DNA from: Mesorhizobium sp. M2D.F.Ca.ET.226.01.1.1
Lineage (GTDB): Bacteria; Pseudomonadota; Alphaproteobacteria; Rhizobiales; Rhizobiaceae
Length of the DNA: 64,000 nt
Assembly: GCF_004022705.2 (NCBI RefSeq)
Contig: NZ_RZOY02000006.1
Coordinates: 156,943 to 220,942 of the forward strand
Direction of reading: 5' to 3'
Position numbers and translations under genes: made by a program. Of this stretch, positions 30,232 to 40,875 are shown in pieces; position 1 is the stretch's first letter, and each line of letters begins with the position of its first letter. The notes under the pieces are model-generated. The model worked only from the letters and a program-made list of their open reading frames with translations, made no database searches and was not told the DNA's origin.

Positions 30232-31539
30232 TTAAAAACTGTCTCTCAACCACTGACTCATGCGATGCAGTTTTCCGCCCGTCCCGGTCATCCTGAAACC
30301 GGAAAGTCCTTTCGCCGAATGGCTCTCGAAGCTCGCCATCTGCGGATAGATCATCAGCCCGACCGGGGTCGAGAACGCCGGCCCCTTGGCCGCCTCCGGC
30401 AGGCCTGCCACGCCGAGCGGCCGGCCGATGCGCACATTGCGCCCGAGAATGCGGCGCGCGGCTTCCGGCAAGCCTGAGAGCTGGCCGGCGCCGCCGGTCA
30501 GCACGACGCGTTTTCCCACGGCATTGCCATAGCCGGACTTGTTCAGCCGGTCGCGCAAAAGCTCCAGCGTCTCGTCGATGCGGGCGCGGATGATGCGCGT
30601 CATCACCGAGCGCGGGATCTGCAGCGGCACATCACCTTCCTCGCCGATCGGCTGGATCGAGACGAGGTCGCGGTCGTCGGCGCTGCCGGGCAGCGCCGAG
30701 CCGTGCATCACCTTCAGCCGTTCGGCGGCATCGAGCGAGGTCGACAGGCCCTTGGCCATGTCGAGCGTCACGTGGTTGCCGCCGATGGCGATGGCGTCGC
30801 CGTGGACGAACTTGCCTTCCGAGAACACCGAAATGGTCGTCGTGCCGCCGCCCATGTCGATGCAGGCGGCGCCCATTTCGAGCTCGTCATCGACCAGCGA
30901 GGCAAGCCCGCTGGCATACGGTGTCGCCACCATGCGTTCGACCGACAGATGCGAGCGGTTGATACAAAGCTCCAGATTGCGCATCGGCGCCGCGTCGCCC
31001 GTCAGAACATGCATGTCGACGCCCAGCGCATCGCCGACCATGCCGCGCGGATCGCGCATGCCGCGCTCGGCATCGAGCGAGAAACCGACCGGCAGCGAAT
31101 GGATCACTTCGCGCTCGGCCCTCAGCGCCTGCTTGGCGCCGGCGGCGAGCACGCGCTTGATGTCGACTTCCTCGACCTGATGGCCGCCCAGATTGATGGT
31201 CGCCGAGAAGGCCTCGCTCTTCAGCCGGCCCGCCGTCATGTTGACGATGAGGGAATCGACCGTGAGCCCGGCCATGCGCTCGGCCGCATCGACGGCCAGA
31301 CGGATGGCATGTTCGGCGCGGTCGAGGTCGACCACGACACCCGACTTCACGCCTTGCGACTTCTGGTGGCCGATGCCGATCACCTGGATGCGGTGCGAGC
31401 GCCCGCGCAGCAGCTTGCCGTCCTCGTTCGGCTTGAGCTTCGCCACCACGCAGCAAACCTTGCTGGAGCCGACATCGAGCACCGTGAGCGTGCCCGACCG
31501 GCGCGAAGAAGCATCGGCACTGCCGCCAAGCCAGTTCAT
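30232..31539 (-). CDS. ftsA: Cell division protein FtsA
   Basis: This is a 435-residue actin-like ATPase that tethers FtsZ to the inner membrane. The phosphate-1 motif LDVGSSKVCCVVA lies near residue 21; the phosphate-2 motif CIDMGGGTTTISVF and the adenosine motif VVLTGGAGQLSGLPE follow in the usual order. The C-terminus (MSQWLRDSF) is a short amphipathic membrane-targeting helix. Its ATG overlaps the ftsQ stop by four bases. The N-terminus has a serine-rich stretch before the first beta strand, as in other alphaproteobacteria. Confidence 0.96.
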   Translation of the reverse strand: MNWLGGSADASSRRSGTLTVLDVGSSKVCCVVAKLKPNEDGKLLRGRSHRIQVIGIGHQKSQGVKSGVVVDLDRAEHAIRLAVDAAERMAGLTVDSLIVNMTAGRLKSEAFSATINLGGHQVEEVDIKRVLAAGAKQALRAEREVIHSLPVGFSLDAERGMRDPRGMVGDALGVDMHVLTGDAAPMRNLELCINRSHLSVERMVATPYASGLASLVDDELEMGAACIDMGGGTTTISVFSEGKFVHGDAIAIGGNHVTLDMAKGLSTSLDAAERLKVMHGSALPGSADDRDLVSIQPIGEEGDVPLQIPRSVMTRIIRARIDETLELLRDRLNKSGYGNAVGKRVVLTGGAGQLSGLPEAARRILGRNVRIGRPLGVAGLPEAAKGPAFSTPVGLMIYPQMASFESHSAKGLSGFRMTGTGGKLHRMSQWLRDSF

Positions 31540-32480
31540 ATCTTTGCCCCCGCCTTGCGCTTGGCCAGGTTCTTCGGCTTGTCGCTGAGCGCGGCTTCGC
31601 GCTGCGTCGCCGCTTCCGGCGAAAGCTCTACGACCAGCCGGTCGGGGAGCCGCATGTCGACGGCGGCGATGTCGCGCGTCAAAAGCCCGTTGTCATGGTC
31701 GATCCTGACGAGTTCGGCGATCGCCTGGTCCTCGTCGTCCTCGGGCAGCTTGATCGTGATGCCGTTTTCTAGTCTCAGATCCCAGCGCCGCTCGCCGACC
31801 CGGATATAGCCTTTGACCCGCGCGGCGAGTTCCGGATAGCGCTTGATCTTCTCGAGAAAGGCCGGCGCCATGGCCGGCCCGCCCGTGCCGATGATCAGCG
31901 GCAGCAGCGCCTGCTTGCCGCCCGAGAACGGCGCGATCACCTCGCCCGACTTTTCGATGACCGACACCGAGGCGCCCTGCTGCCAAAGCGCGAAGGCCTC
32001 GCGCTCTTCGATGCGCACCTCCAGCGTATGCGGATAAATCTTGCGCACTGCCGCACCCTCGACCCAGGGCAGCGTCGCGATGCGCTCGCGGGCCGCTTCG
32101 GCGTCGAAGCCGATCAGCGAGGTCCAGCCGTCGAGGCCGAGCCGATCGAGCACGTCGATTTCAGAAGTCTGGCGGTTGCCGACCACCTTGATCTGGTCGA
32201 CAGCAAAGCCGGTGCGGGCCGTGATGCCCTGCACGACGGTATCGGTGTAGCCGCCAAGATAGGCGCCATAGGCGCTGCTCGACGCGATGAGCGCCGCAGA
32301 AAGGATCGCTGCCGAGAAGCGCGGCGCCTCATATTCGCCGCCGCACAGGCGCCCAAGCACCCGGACCGGCCGGCGAAGCTGGCGGGGCAAGACGAAACGG
32401 TCGAATGACAGCGACAGACCGAACAGCGCGAAACCAGCCGCGCCGCCGCCATTACCCTGTCCCCACCTCAACGCAGACAC
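31536..32480 (-). CDS. ftsQ: Cell division protein FtsQ
   Basis: This is a 314-residue bitopic division protein. A cytoplasmic N-terminal part of about 65 residues is followed by one membrane helix ([21 protein letters not shown]), then the POTRA domain ([23 protein letters not shown]) and the FtsQ beta domain. I chose the GTG at 32480 because GGAGG lies seven bases upstream. The open frame to 32501 has no such site. The start lies inside the 3' end of ddl (13-base overlap), so translation is probably coupled. It links FtsL/FtsB to the early divisome. Confidence 0.93.
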   Translation of the reverse strand: MSALRWGQGNGGGAAGFALFGLSLSFDRFVLPRQLRRPVRVLGRLCGGEYEAPRFSAAILSAALIASSSAYGAYLGGYTDTVVQGITARTGFAVDQIKVVGNRQTSEIDVLDRLGLDGWTSLIGFDAEAARERIATLPWVEGAAVRKIYPHTLEVRIEEREAFALWQQGASVSVIEKSGEVIAPFSGGKQALLPLIIGTGGPAMAPAFLEKIKRYPELAARVKGYIRVGERRWDLRLENGITIKLPEDDEDQAIAELVRIDHDNGLLTRDIAAVDMRLPDRLVVELSPEAATQREAALSDKPKNLAKRKAGAKI

Positions 32481-33394
32481 GAAGCGTCCTCCACCATCCA
32501 ACTCAACAAATCGCCGAACGAGTGTCCCGCTTGGGCGGCGATTTCAGGCACCAGAGACGTCGGCGTCATGCCCGGCTGGGTGTTGACCTCAAGCCAGACA
32601 ACCTCGCCGTTTTCGGAGTGGCGGTCGTCGTAACGGAAGTCCGACCGGGAGACGCCCCGGCAACCGATGGCAAGATGAGCCTTAAGGGCCAGTGTCTGTA
32701 TTTTTTGGTAAATATTCGGTGAAATTTTAGCAGGGATTTCGTGTTTTGATCCGCCAGGAACGTATTTTGAATCGTAGTCGTAGAAGGAATGCCCGGTCGG
32801 GATGATCTCGCAGACGCCGAGCGCCACATCGCCCATCACCGCGCAGGTCAGCTCCCGTCCATGGATGTAGCGCTCGACCATGACGGTCTCGCCATATTTC
32901 CATTCCGTCGAGCCGATCACCTGCGGCGGATGCGACTGCCCCTCATGCACGATGACGACGCCGAAGCTCGACCCCTCATTGACCGGCTTGACCACATAGG
33001 GCGGCTTCATCGGATGCTTGTTCTGGACGGCGAAACGGTTGACCACCTTGGATTCCGCGACTGGAATGCCGGCCGCCTTGGCGACCTTCTTCGCCTGCTC
33101 CTTGTTCATGGCCAGCGCCGATGCGAGCACGCCCGAATGGGTGTAGGGAATTGCGAGATATTCGAGAATTCCTTGGATGGTGCCGTCCTCACCGAACGGA
33201 CCGTGCAGCGCATTGAAGGCAACGTCAGGCTTGAGCTCGGCAAGCACCGACCCGACATCGCGCGAAACATCGACGCGGGTGACCTGATAGCCTTCAGTCT
33301 CGAGCGCATCCGCACACGCCTTCCCCGAGGACAGAGACACGGGCCGCTCCGAGGAGAATCCACCGAGGAGAACAGCCACATGCTTCTTCTTCAT
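32468..33394 (-). CDS. ddl: D-alanine--D-alanine ligase
   Basis: This is a 308-residue ATP-grasp enzyme that makes the D-Ala-D-Ala dipeptide for peptidoglycan. Family motifs are [14 protein letters not shown] at the N-terminus, [12 protein letters not shown] near residue 64, [13 protein letters not shown] in the ATP-grasp domain, and [17 protein letters not shown] near the C-terminus. The gene contains an AT-rich stretch at about 32685-32790, unlike its surroundings, although the encoded segment ([20 protein letters not shown]) is normal for the family. It is separated from murB by 311 bases, the longest gap within the dcw series. Confidence 0.96.
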   Translation of the reverse strand: MKKKHVAVLLGGFSSERPVSLSSGKACADALETEGYQVTRVDVSRDVGSVLAELKPDVAFNALHGPFGEDGTIQGILEYLAIPYTHSGVLASALAMNKEQAKKVAKAAGIPVAESKVVNRFAVQNKHPMKPPYVVKPVNEGSSFGVVIVHEGQSHPPQVIGSTEWKYGETVMVERYIHGRELTCAVMGDVALGVCEIIPTGHSFYDYDSKYVPGGSKHEIPAKISPNIYQKIQTLALKAHLAIGCRGVSRSDFRYDDRHSENGEVVWLEVNTQPGMTPTSLVPEIAAQAGHSFGDLLSWMVEDASCLR

Positions 33395-33705
33395 TTCCCG
33401 TCATCCCCTCTCACGCCGGGCCTGCAACCGATATTCCCACACCACATTCCCGAGCATTGAGTCCGAGTCTTCCGGCGGGTTGCCCCCCAGACGGAAACGC
33501 GGCTGAACGCGTCGAACGACTCAAATCAGGAAACGCTTTAGGGCAGAGAATCAGAGAGTTGATTCGCTGGCAAGTACCTATGATTCCGAGAGATTCACTT
33601 TCCGCGAAAACAGCCGAGAAAAGTGTGTTGTTGAGTCTTTGCAGCAACGGTTGACGTCGCCACGAAGGCGCCGAAGTTCAAGTACTACGTGAACTTCACG
33701 AGGCT
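33395..33705. other. 311-base gap between murB and ddl, with palindrome
   Basis: No gene is supported here. The composition is poorer in GC than the flanking genes. An inverted repeat at 33673-33697 (GAAGTTCAAGT with ACGTGAACTTC, 10 of 11 positions paired, 3-base spacer) lies just after the murB stop on the minus strand. It lacks a T-run. The gap probably holds a promoter for ddl-ftsQ-ftsA-ftsZ, but I cannot assign -35 and -10 boxes. Confidence 0.5.
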
Positions 33706-34671
33706 CTAAAGCAATTGCCCCAGGAACTCCTGCACCGCATGGCCGGGGCGGAAATTGCCAAGGCGCCTGATCTCCCAGCGCAGCCGGATGCCGGAATTCT
33801 CGAGCACGCGCGCGCGCACCGTCTCGCCGAGATATTCGAGGTCGTAGCCGGTGGCCGTGCCGGTGTTGATCATGAAGTTGCAATGCATCGGCGACATCTG
33901 CGCGCCGCCGATCATCAGTCCACGGCAGCCGGCTTTGTCGATCTCCTTCCAGGCCGAGGTGCCTTCGGGATTCTTGAACGTCGAGCCGCCGGTCTTCTCA
34001 CGAATCGGCTGCACCGTCTCGCGATGGTTCTGAACGGCATCCATCGCCGCCTTGATCGCCGCTTTGTCTTCGGCAACGCCTTCGAAGACAGCCGAGGTGA
34101 AGATCAGCCCGGCAGGCGCCGACGAATGGCGATAGGTGTAGCCCATATCGGCATTGCTGAGCGTATGGAGATTGCCCTTACGGTCCAGCGCCCTCACCTC
34201 GACGACCCGCTCGCGCGTCTCGACGCCGTTGGCGCCGGCATTCATTCTGAGCGCCCCGCCAATGGCGCCCGGAATGCCGTGGTAGAAATGGAAGCCGCCA
34301 ATGCCGGCCTCATACGCCACCGCCGCGACACGCTTGTCCGGCGTCGCGGCGCCGGCTTTGATCGTGGTCGCCCCGGTAGCCTCGGCTTCGCCAAAGCCCT
34401 TGGCCGAGAGCCTGACGACGAAGCCCGGAATGCCGCCGTCGCGCACCAGAAGGTTCGAGCCGACACCGACCACCATCACCGGCACCTCTTCCGGCACCGC
34501 GCGCAGGAAGGCCGCCAGGTCCTCCTCGTCGGCGGGCTGGAACAGCGCCTCCGCCAGGCCGCCGGCCCGGAACCAGGTGATCTTGTCCATCTCGGCGTTC
34601 GGCGTGATGCGGCCGCGCAGCCCGGCAAGCCGGTCGCCTAACTTGTCGATGAGATCCTGGCCGCGCATCAT
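33706..34671 (-). CDS. murB: UDP-N-acetylenolpyruvoylglucosamine reductase MurB
   Basis: This is a 321-residue FAD- and NADPH-dependent reductase that makes UDP-MurNAc. The FAD-binding segment [17 protein letters not shown] and the [14 protein letters not shown] motif are clear, with the catalytic serine in [13 protein letters not shown]. The C-terminal part lacks the extra loop of the E. coli type, so it is a type II enzyme. The ATG at 34671 overlaps the murC stop; a second ATG directly follows. The open frame to 34713 is not supported. Confidence 0.95.
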   Translation of the reverse strand: MMRGQDLIDKLGDRLAGLRGRITPNAEMDKITWFRAGGLAEALFQPADEEDLAAFLRAVPEEVPVMVVGVGSNLLVRDGGIPGFVVRLSAKGFGEAEATGATTIKAGAATPDKRVAAVAYEAGIGGFHFYHGIPGAIGGALRMNAGANGVETRERVVEVRALDRKGNLHTLSNADMGYTYRHSSAPAGLIFTSAVFEGVAEDKAAIKAAMDAVQNHRETVQPIREKTGGSTFKNPEGTSAWKEIDKAGCRGLMIGGAQMSPMHCNFMINTGTATGYDLEYLGETVRARVLENSGIRLRWEIRRLGNFRPGHAVQEFLGQLL

Positions 34672-36074
34672 GAGGGCGTCCCGCCAAGTTCCTTGGGCAG
34701 CGCATAGGCCCATTGCGTGATGTTGCCGGCGCCGAGGAAGACGACGAAATCGCCGGGCTTGGCCAGCTCGCGAATGGCCGGCGCGATCGCCGCCTGACCA
34801 TCGATATAGCGCGCGTCGCGGTGGCCGCCGGAGCGGATGCGCGCAACCAGCGCATCGGAGGTCACGCCTTCGATCGGCTCTTCCCCGGCCGCATAGACCG
34901 GCGCCACCATCACCGTGTCGGCGTCGTTGAAGCAGACGGAGAATTCCTCGAAGAGATCGTGCAGGCGGGTGAAGCGATGCGGCTGCGCGATGGCGATGAC
35001 CCGCCCTTTGGTCGCGCTGCGCGCGGCCTTCAGCACCGCCGCGATCTCGACCGGATGGTGGCCGTAATCGTCGAACACCTCGACGCCGTTCCAGGAGCCG
35101 GTGTGGGTGAAGCGCCGCTTGACACCGGCGAAGGACGACAGGCCCTTCTTGATCGCTTCGGCCGAAAGACCGAGCTCATGCGCGACCGCAATCGCCGCCG
35201 TCGCGTTGGATACGTTGTGCCGGCCAGGCATCGGCAAGCGCAGCGCTTCGATGATCGAGGTGCCGCGCCCCTTGCGGTCGCGGATGACCACATCGAACTC
35301 CGAGGTCGCGCCTTGCATGCGGTGGTTGGTGAAACGCACGTCGGCCTGTGCGTTCTCGCCATAGGTGATGACGCGCCGGTCCTCGATACGGCCGACCAAC
35401 GCCTGCACCTCCGGATGGTCGGTGCACATCACGCCGAAGCCGTAGAACGGCACGTTCTCGACAAACTGGCGGAAAGCCTCGCGCACCTTGTCGAAACTGC
35501 CATAGTGGTCAAGATGCTCGGGGTCGATGTTGGTGACGACGGCAATGTCGGCCGGCAGCTTGAGGAAGGTCCCGTCGCTCTCATCCGCCTCGACCACCAT
35601 CCACTCGCCGTCGCCCATGCGCGCATTGGTGCCATAGGCATTGATGATGCCGCCATTGATGACCGTCGGGTCGAGCCCGCCGGCTTCGAGCAGCGTCGCC
35701 ACCATCGAGGTGGTCGTCGTCTTGCCATGCGTGCCGCCGATGGCGACCGCCTGGCGGAAGCGCATCAGCTCGGCCAGCATCTCGGCGCGGCGCACGATCG
35801 GCAGCAGCTTCTCGCGTGCGGCCTTGAGCTCGGGGTTGGACTTCTTGATCGCGGTCGAGACCACCACGACTTCGGCATCGCCGATGTTCTCGGCCTTGTG
35901 GCCGACGAAGCATTCGATGCCCTTGTCGCGCAGCCGCTGCACGTTGGCGCCGTCGGCCTGGTCGGAACCTTGCACCTTGTAGCCGAGATTGTGCAGCACC
36001 TCGGCGATGCCGCTCATGCCGATGCCGCCGATGCCGATGAAATGCACGAGGCCAATCGTCTGCGGCATCTTCAT
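34668..36074 (-). CDS. murC: UDP-N-acetylmuramate--L-alanine ligase MurC
   Basis: This is a 468-residue cytosolic Mur ligase that adds L-alanine to UDP-MurNAc. The N-terminal UDP-binding motif [17 protein letters not shown] lies at 11-27, the ATP loop [10 protein letters not shown] at 113-122, and the middle domain carries [12 protein letters not shown]. It overlaps murG by four bases at its start and murB by four at its end, so the three genes form a tightly coupled block. Confidence 0.97.
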   Translation of the reverse strand: MKMPQTIGLVHFIGIGGIGMSGIAEVLHNLGYKVQGSDQADGANVQRLRDKGIECFVGHKAENIGDAEVVVVSTAIKKSNPELKAAREKLLPIVRRAEMLAELMRFRQAVAIGGTHGKTTTTSMVATLLEAGGLDPTVINGGIINAYGTNARMGDGEWMVVEADESDGTFLKLPADIAVVTNIDPEHLDHYGSFDKVREAFRQFVENVPFYGFGVMCTDHPEVQALVGRIEDRRVITYGENAQADVRFTNHRMQGATSEFDVVIRDRKGRGTSIIEALRLPMPGRHNVSNATAAIAVAHELGLSAEAIKKGLSSFAGVKRRFTHTGSWNGVEVFDDYGHHPVEIAAVLKAARSATKGRVIAIAQPHRFTRLHDLFEEFSVCFNDADTVMVAPVYAAGEEPIEGVTSDALVARIRSGGHRDARYIDGQAAIAPAIRELAKPGDFVVFLGAGNITQWAYALPKELGGTPS

Positions 36075-37195
36075 GCGCGCGTCCTCCTGTAGTCTGAAAC
36101 CGTTTTGCCGGACGCAATAGCCTCTGTCAGATCGGCGAGCAACCGCGCGGCGTCGGGTTTGCCGGCGGAGCGGGCAGCGGCGGCCATGGTCGCCAGGCGG
36201 TTCGGATCCTGCATCAGCCCGCCGACCAGCTCGGCAATCCGTTCAGCCGACAGCGTCGATTGCGGATGAAGCTCGGCGCCGCCCGCGGCGGCAAGTGCGG
36301 CGGCATTCGCCGCCTGGTCGTGGTCGAGCGCGTGCGGGTAAGGCACCAGCAGCGCCGGCCGGCCGATGACGGCGATCTCCGAGACGGTCGAGGCGCCGGA
36401 GCGCGACATCACCAGATGCGCCGCCGCCATGCGCGCCGCCATATCGGTGAAGAAGGGCGAGACCTGGACGTCGACGCCGAGCTCGGCATAGGCGGCCTTC
36501 ACCCGCGCCACATCCTCGGCGCGCGCCTGCTGGGTGATCACCAGCCGCTTGCGCAGGTCTTGCGGCAAGAGCGCGATCGCCGCCGGAACGGCATCGGAGA
36601 AGAATTGCGCGCCCTGGCTGCCGCCGAACACCAGGAAGCGGAACGGCTCACTCTCGTTCGACGCCACGTAAGGCGTTTTCGCCGCCTCGCGCACCTGCGG
36701 CCTGACCGGATTGCCGGTGGTCACGGTTTTGGCGCCGTCCGCGCTTTCCCCTTCGGGCAGGAAGCCGCCGGCAATCGCGTCGACGCGGCCGGCAAGCGCC
36801 TTGTTGGCACGGCCCATGACGGCGTTCTGCTCATGGATCACTGTCGGCACCTTGCGCCTTGTCGCGGCATAGAGCGGCGGCAGCGTCGGATAGCCGCCGA
36901 AGCCGACGACCGCCTCGGGCTTGATTCTGGCGATGACGCGCCCCGCTTCGCGCACGCCTTGCCAGATTTTCCAGAAGGCCGAGATCACGGCGAGCGGATT
37001 CTTCGAGCCCAGCGTCGCCGACGGGATCGCGTGAATGTCGGCGGCTGGAAACTGGCCGGAATAGCGCTCGGCGCGGCGGTCGGTGGCAAGATGCACTTTC
37101 CAGCCGCGTTCGATCAGCTCATGCGCAAGCGCTTCGGCGGGGAAGAGATGTCCGCCCGTTCCACCGGCTGCAAGCAGGATGACGCCCTTTGCCAT
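36071..37195 (-). CDS. murG: UDP-GlcNAc--lipid I N-acetylglucosaminyltransferase MurG
   Basis: This is a 374-residue peripheral membrane glycosyltransferase that makes lipid II. The glycine-rich loop [16 protein letters not shown] (about 10-25) binds the lipid diphosphate; [16 protein letters not shown] and [16 protein letters not shown] are the second and third glycine-rich parts; [18 protein letters not shown] contacts the uracil side. The stop overlaps the murC start by four bases, and the start lies six bases after the ftsW stop. Confidence 0.96.
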   Translation of the reverse strand: MAKGVILLAAGGTGGHLFPAEALAHELIERGWKVHLATDRRAERYSGQFPAADIHAIPSATLGSKNPLAVISAFWKIWQGVREAGRVIARIKPEAVVGFGGYPTLPPLYAATRRKVPTVIHEQNAVMGRANKALAGRVDAIAGGFLPEGESADGAKTVTTGNPVRPQVREAAKTPYVASNESEPFRFLVFGGSQGAQFFSDAVPAAIALLPQDLRKRLVITQQARAEDVARVKAAYAELGVDVQVSPFFTDMAARMAAAHLVMSRSGASTVSEIAVIGRPALLVPYPHALDHDQAANAAALAAAGGAELHPQSTLSAERIAELVGGLMQDPNRLATMAAAARSAGKPDAARLLADLTEAIASGKTVSDYRRTRA

Positions 37196-37201
37196 CCTGC
37201 C

Positions 37202-38356
37202 TCATTCCGCCGGCATGGCGCGCTGCGCAAGGACGAAGCCCATCTGCTTGCGCTTTTGCGGCCGCTTGCGGGTCAATGCGAGCACCATGCCCATCGAGAC
37301 GGCGATGGCGATTTGCGAGGAGCCGCCATAGGAGATGAAGGGCAGCGTCATGCCCTTGGCCGGCATCAATTGCAGGTTCACGCACATGTTGATGGCCGAT
37401 TGCAGGCCGAACACGGTGACCAGCCCGCCGACCGCGTAGCGGGTGAAATCGTCATGCTCCTTAAGAGCGATGTTCAAGCCGCGCAGCACGATGAAGGCGA
37501 AGATTGACATGATGAAGAAGCACATGATCAGCCCGAACTCCTCGCCCGCGACCGAGAAGACGAAGTCGGCATGGCTGTCCGGGATGACCCGCTTCACCGT
37601 GCCCTCGCCCGGGCCGACGCCGAACCAGCCGCCGTTGATCAGCGCTTCGCGGCCCATATCGACCTGGAAGGTATCGCCTTCACCGGTGAGGAACTTGTCG
37701 ATGCGCGCCGCAACGTGCGGGAACACGGTATAGGCGGCAAATAGACCGCTTGCCCCGGTGATGCCGAGAGCGATGATCCAAAGCCACGGCAGGCCGGCCA
37801 TGAAGAACATGACGCCCCAGGTGCCGGTCACGAGCATGGTCTGGCCGAGATCGGGCTGAGCGACCAGAAGCGAGACCACCAGGACCAGAAGCAGGAGGGC
37901 GAACAGATTGCCGGGAATGTCGGGCTGGCGCTTGTGCTCGGCAAAGAGCCAGGCGCAGATGACGACGAAGGCCGGCTTCAGGAATTCGGACGGCTGGATC
38001 GAAAGGCCGGCCAGCGACACCCAGCGCCGCGCGCCCTTGACCTCGACGCCGACGTAGAGAACCGCCACCATCAGGACCAGCATGATGCAGAGCAACACAA
38101 GCGACATACGCCTTATCTGCCGCGCCTCCAGGAAGGAAACCGCAAGCATGACGATGAGCGCGGGGATGGTGAAGATGATCTGCCTGGTGGCGAAATGGAA
38201 GCTGCTGAGGCCGATGCGCTCGGCGACCGCTGGGCTTGCCGCGAAGGACAGGATGATGCCCAGCCCCATCAGCGACAGGAATGCCGCCAGGAACCAGCGA
38301 TCGATCGTCCACCACCAGGTTGCGACAGGACTTTTGTCGAGACGGCTTTGCATCAA
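37202..38356 (-). CDS. ftsW: Peptidoglycan polymerase FtsW
   Basis: This is a 384-residue SEDS-family polymerase with about ten membrane helices that builds septal glycan strands from lipid II, together with FtsI. Typical segments are [37 protein letters not shown] and [19 protein letters not shown]. The catalytic aspartate is expected in the loop around [16 protein letters not shown] or the neighbouring extracytoplasmic stretch. The start overlaps the murD stop by four bases (ATGA). Confidence 0.95.
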   Translation of the reverse strand: MMQSRLDKSPVATWWWTIDRWFLAAFLSLMGLGIILSFAASPAVAERIGLSSFHFATRQIIFTIPALIVMLAVSFLEARQIRRMSLVLLCIMLVLMVAVLYVGVEVKGARRWVSLAGLSIQPSEFLKPAFVVICAWLFAEHKRQPDIPGNLFALLLLVLVVSLLVAQPDLGQTMLVTGTWGVMFFMAGLPWLWIIALGITGASGLFAAYTVFPHVAARIDKFLTGEGDTFQVDMGREALINGGWFGVGPGEGTVKRVIPDSHADFVFSVAGEEFGLIMCFFIMSIFAFIVLRGLNIALKEHDDFTRYAVGGLVTVFGLQSAINMCVNLQLMPAKGMTLPFISYGGSSQIAIAVSMGMVLALTRKRPQKRKQMGFVLAQRAMPAE

Positions 38357-39756
38357 CGTGGCCCTCCGATGGGTTTCACCCCATCAATAGCAATCGCAGC
38401 TTGCCTGAAGGCTTCGCCGCGAACTTCGAAATTCTTGAACTGGTCGAAACTGGCGCAGGCCGGCGAAAGCAGCACCACCGCCTCGCCACCGGCATCGCTT
38501 GCAGCGTCGTTGGCGGCATGCTCGACCGCCGCGGCAAGTGTTCCTGATATCTCGTAGGGCACGGCCTCGCCGAGCGTGGCCGAAAAGGCGGGCGCCGCCT
38601 CCCCGATCAAATAGGCCTTGGCGATGCGCGGGAAGAAGCCCCGCAAAGGCTCGATGCCGCCTTCCTTGGGCAGGCCGCCGGCGATCCAGTAGATGCGGTT
38701 GGGGAAGCTGGACAGCGCCGGCGCCGCCGCGTCGGCATTGGTCGCCTTGGAATCGTTGACGAACAGCACGTGGCCTTTGCGGCCGACCTGTTCCATGCGG
38801 TGCGCCAGCCCCGGGAAGCTTTCGAGCCCGGCCTGGATCTCGCCAAGCTCGAGCCCGACCTTCAGGCAGGCGACGACAGCGGCCAGGGCGTTCTGTGCAT
38901 TGTGCTGGCCGCGCAGCGAGCCGATGCCCTCCAGGAAAGCGACGCGGCTGTAGCGGCCATGCACGGCTTCCATCAGACTGGTGCCGTCGGCGAAATAGCC
39001 GTCGGTCAGCGGCAGGCGCTTGGAGATGCGCACGACCTGCCGCCCGGCCCGCTCGAGCCGATCGGCGATCTGGGCGCACCAGGAATCGTCGACGCCGATG
39101 ATCGCCGTGTCCGAGCCGGCAACCAGGCGCTCCTTGATCGAGGCGTAGTGGGCCATCGTGCCGTGCCGGTCGAGATGATCGGGCGTCAGGTTGAGCAGGA
39201 TGCCGGCGGTCGGATTGATCGAGGGCGCAAGGTCGATCTGGTAGGACGAGCACTCGACCACGTAATGCCGCTGCGGCTCAGGCGGATCGAGCGTCATGAT
39301 GGCGCGGCCGATATTGCCGCCCATCTGGGTGTCGCGGCCGGCCGACTTCAGGATATGCGCCGTCAGCGCCGTCGTCGTCGACTTTCCGTTGGTTCCGGTG
39401 ATCGCGATGAACGGCGCTGCCGGCGCTTGGCCGACGCGCTCGCGGCAGAACAGCTCGATGTCGCCGATCACCTCGACGCCGGCGCCGCGCGCCAGTTCCA
39501 CCGTCCAATGCGGCTTGGGATGCGTCAGCGGCACCCCCGGCGACAGCACGAAGGCGGCGAAGTGCTGCCAGTCGGCGGCGCGCAGATCGCCGGTCGCGAT
39601 GCCTGCGGCCGCTGCCTTGGCGACACTGTCGGGATTGTCGTCCCAGGCCAGCACTTCGGCACCGCCAGCGATCAGCGCATGCGCGGTGGCAATGCCGGAG
39701 CCGCCAAGCCCGAAGAGCGAAACGCGTTTGCCTGACAAGGAAGCGGCGGGGATCAA
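38353..39756 (-). CDS. murD: UDP-N-acetylmuramoylalanine--D-glutamate ligase MurD
   Basis: This is a 467-residue Mur ligase that adds D-glutamate. The N-terminal motif [17 protein letters not shown] and the ATP loop [16 protein letters not shown] are clear, with [14 protein letters not shown] in the middle domain. I chose the TTG at 39756, which lies 10 bases after the mraY stop and places the family N-terminus ([11 protein letters not shown]) correctly. The open frame to 39816 lies within mraY. It overlaps ftsW by four bases. Confidence 0.94.
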   Translation of the reverse strand: MIPAASLSGKRVSLFGLGGSGIATAHALIAGGAEVLAWDDNPDSVAKAAAAGIATGDLRAADWQHFAAFVLSPGVPLTHPKPHWTVELARGAGVEVIGDIELFCRERVGQAPAAPFIAITGTNGKSTTTALTAHILKSAGRDTQMGGNIGRAIMTLDPPEPQRHYVVECSSYQIDLAPSINPTAGILLNLTPDHLDRHGTMAHYASIKERLVAGSDTAIIGVDDSWCAQIADRLERAGRQVVRISKRLPLTDGYFADGTSLMEAVHGRYSRVAFLEGIGSLRGQHNAQNALAAVVACLKVGLELGEIQAGLESFPGLAHRMEQVGRKGHVLFVNDSKATNADAAAPALSSFPNRIYWIAGGLPKEGGIEPLRGFFPRIAKAYLIGEAAPAFSATLGEAVPYEISGTLAAAVEHAANDAASDAGGEAVVLLSPACASFDQFKNFEVRGEAFRQAAIAIDGVKPIGGPR

Positions 39757-39766
39757 GCGTGGCGTC

Positions 39767-40849
39767 CTATCTGAGCTTGAGGGTGGACAGGCCGACCAGC
39801 GCCAGGATGACGGCAATGATCCAGAAGCGGATCACCACCTGGCTTTCGGTCCAGCCCAGCTTTTCGAAATGGTGATGGATCGGCGCCATCAGGAAGACGC
39901 GCTTGCCGGTCATCTTGAAATAGCCGACTTGGATGATGACCGAGAGGATCTCGACCACGAACAGACCGCCGACGATGACCAGCACGATCTCGTGCTTGGT
40001 GGCGACTGCGATGGTGCCGATCAGGCCGCCCATCGCCAGCGAACCGGTGTCGCCCATGAAGATCGCGGCCGGCGGCGCGTTGAACCAGAGGAAGCCGAGG
40101 CCGGCGCCGATCACCGCGCCGAGCACGACGGCAAGCTCACCGGTGCCGGGAACGAAATGGATCTGCAGATATTCGGCGAACACCGCGTTGCCCGAGAGGT
40201 AGGCGATGACGCCGAACGACGCCGCCGCGATCATGATCGGCACGATCGCCAGGCCGTCAAGGCCGTCGGTCAGGTTCACCGCATTGCCCGCGCCGACAAT
40301 GACGAAACAGGAGAACGGCACGAAGAACCAGCCGAGATTGATCAGGAATTCCTTGGCGAAGGGAAAGGTCAGCGACGATGAGAACGGCGCCTGGCCATTG
40401 TGCATGATCACCCATGCCGCGATGGCGGCGATGATGAACTCGATCGCCAGTCTCGCCTTGCCGGAGAAGCCCAGATGCGACTGCTTGGTGACCTTGAGAT
40501 AGTCGTCGTAGAAGCCGATCGAGCCGAAGCCGACGGTGACCAAAAGCACCACCCAGACATAGATCGAGGAAAGGTTGGCCCATAGGAGCGACGAGCCGAT
40601 GATGCCGCACAGGATCATCAGCCCGCCCATGGTCGGCGTTCCGGCCTTCTTGAAATGCGTCTGCGGGCCGTCGGCGCGGATCGGCTGGCCCTTGCCTTGC
40701 CGCAGCCGCAACGAGTTGATGATCGTCGGCCCGAAAATGAAGACGATCAGCGCCGAGGTGATCAGCGCGCCGCCGGTGCGGAAGGTGATGTAGCGGAAGA
40801 CGTTGAAGAACGAAATCCGATCCGCGAAATCGACGAGCAGTGTGAACAT
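39767..40849 (-). CDS. mraY: Phospho-N-acetylmuramoyl-pentapeptide transferase MraY
   Basis: This is a 360-residue integral membrane enzyme with about ten helices that makes lipid I from UDP-MurNAc-pentapeptide and undecaprenyl phosphate. The catalytic and magnesium motifs are [25 protein letters not shown] and [14 protein letters not shown], all as expected. The cytosolic PTMGGLMI segment near residue 72 is also present. It lies 26 bases after murF. Confidence 0.97.
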   Translation of the reverse strand: MFTLLVDFADRISFFNVFRYITFRTGGALITSALIVFIFGPTIINSLRLRQGKGQPIRADGPQTHFKKAGTPTMGGLMILCGIIGSSLLWANLSSIYVWVVLLVTVGFGSIGFYDDYLKVTKQSHLGFSGKARLAIEFIIAAIAAWVIMHNGQAPFSSSLTFPFAKEFLINLGWFFVPFSCFVIVGAGNAVNLTDGLDGLAIVPIMIAAASFGVIAYLSGNAVFAEYLQIHFVPGTGELAVVLGAVIGAGLGFLWFNAPPAAIFMGDTGSLAMGGLIGTIAVATKHEIVLVIVGGLFVVEILSVIIQVGYFKMTGKRVFLMAPIHHHFEKLGWTESQVVIRFWIIAVILALVGLSTLKLR

Positions 40850-40875
40850 GGTCTTTCCGTCCCCCGGAGCCCGAC

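Noticed and set aside
28773..30296. Open frame of 507 residues on the plus strand opposite ftsZ
   Set aside because: It is an arginine- and glutamine-rich antisense shadow of ftsZ with no domain; GC-rich genes produce such frames.
33411..33647. Possible 78-residue gene in the murB-ddl gap
   Set aside because: No ribosome site, no family similarity and codon use unlike genes; treated as non-coding.
36260..37507. Open frame of 415 residues opposite murG and ftsW
   Set aside because: It crosses two real genes on the other strand and has no recognisable family.
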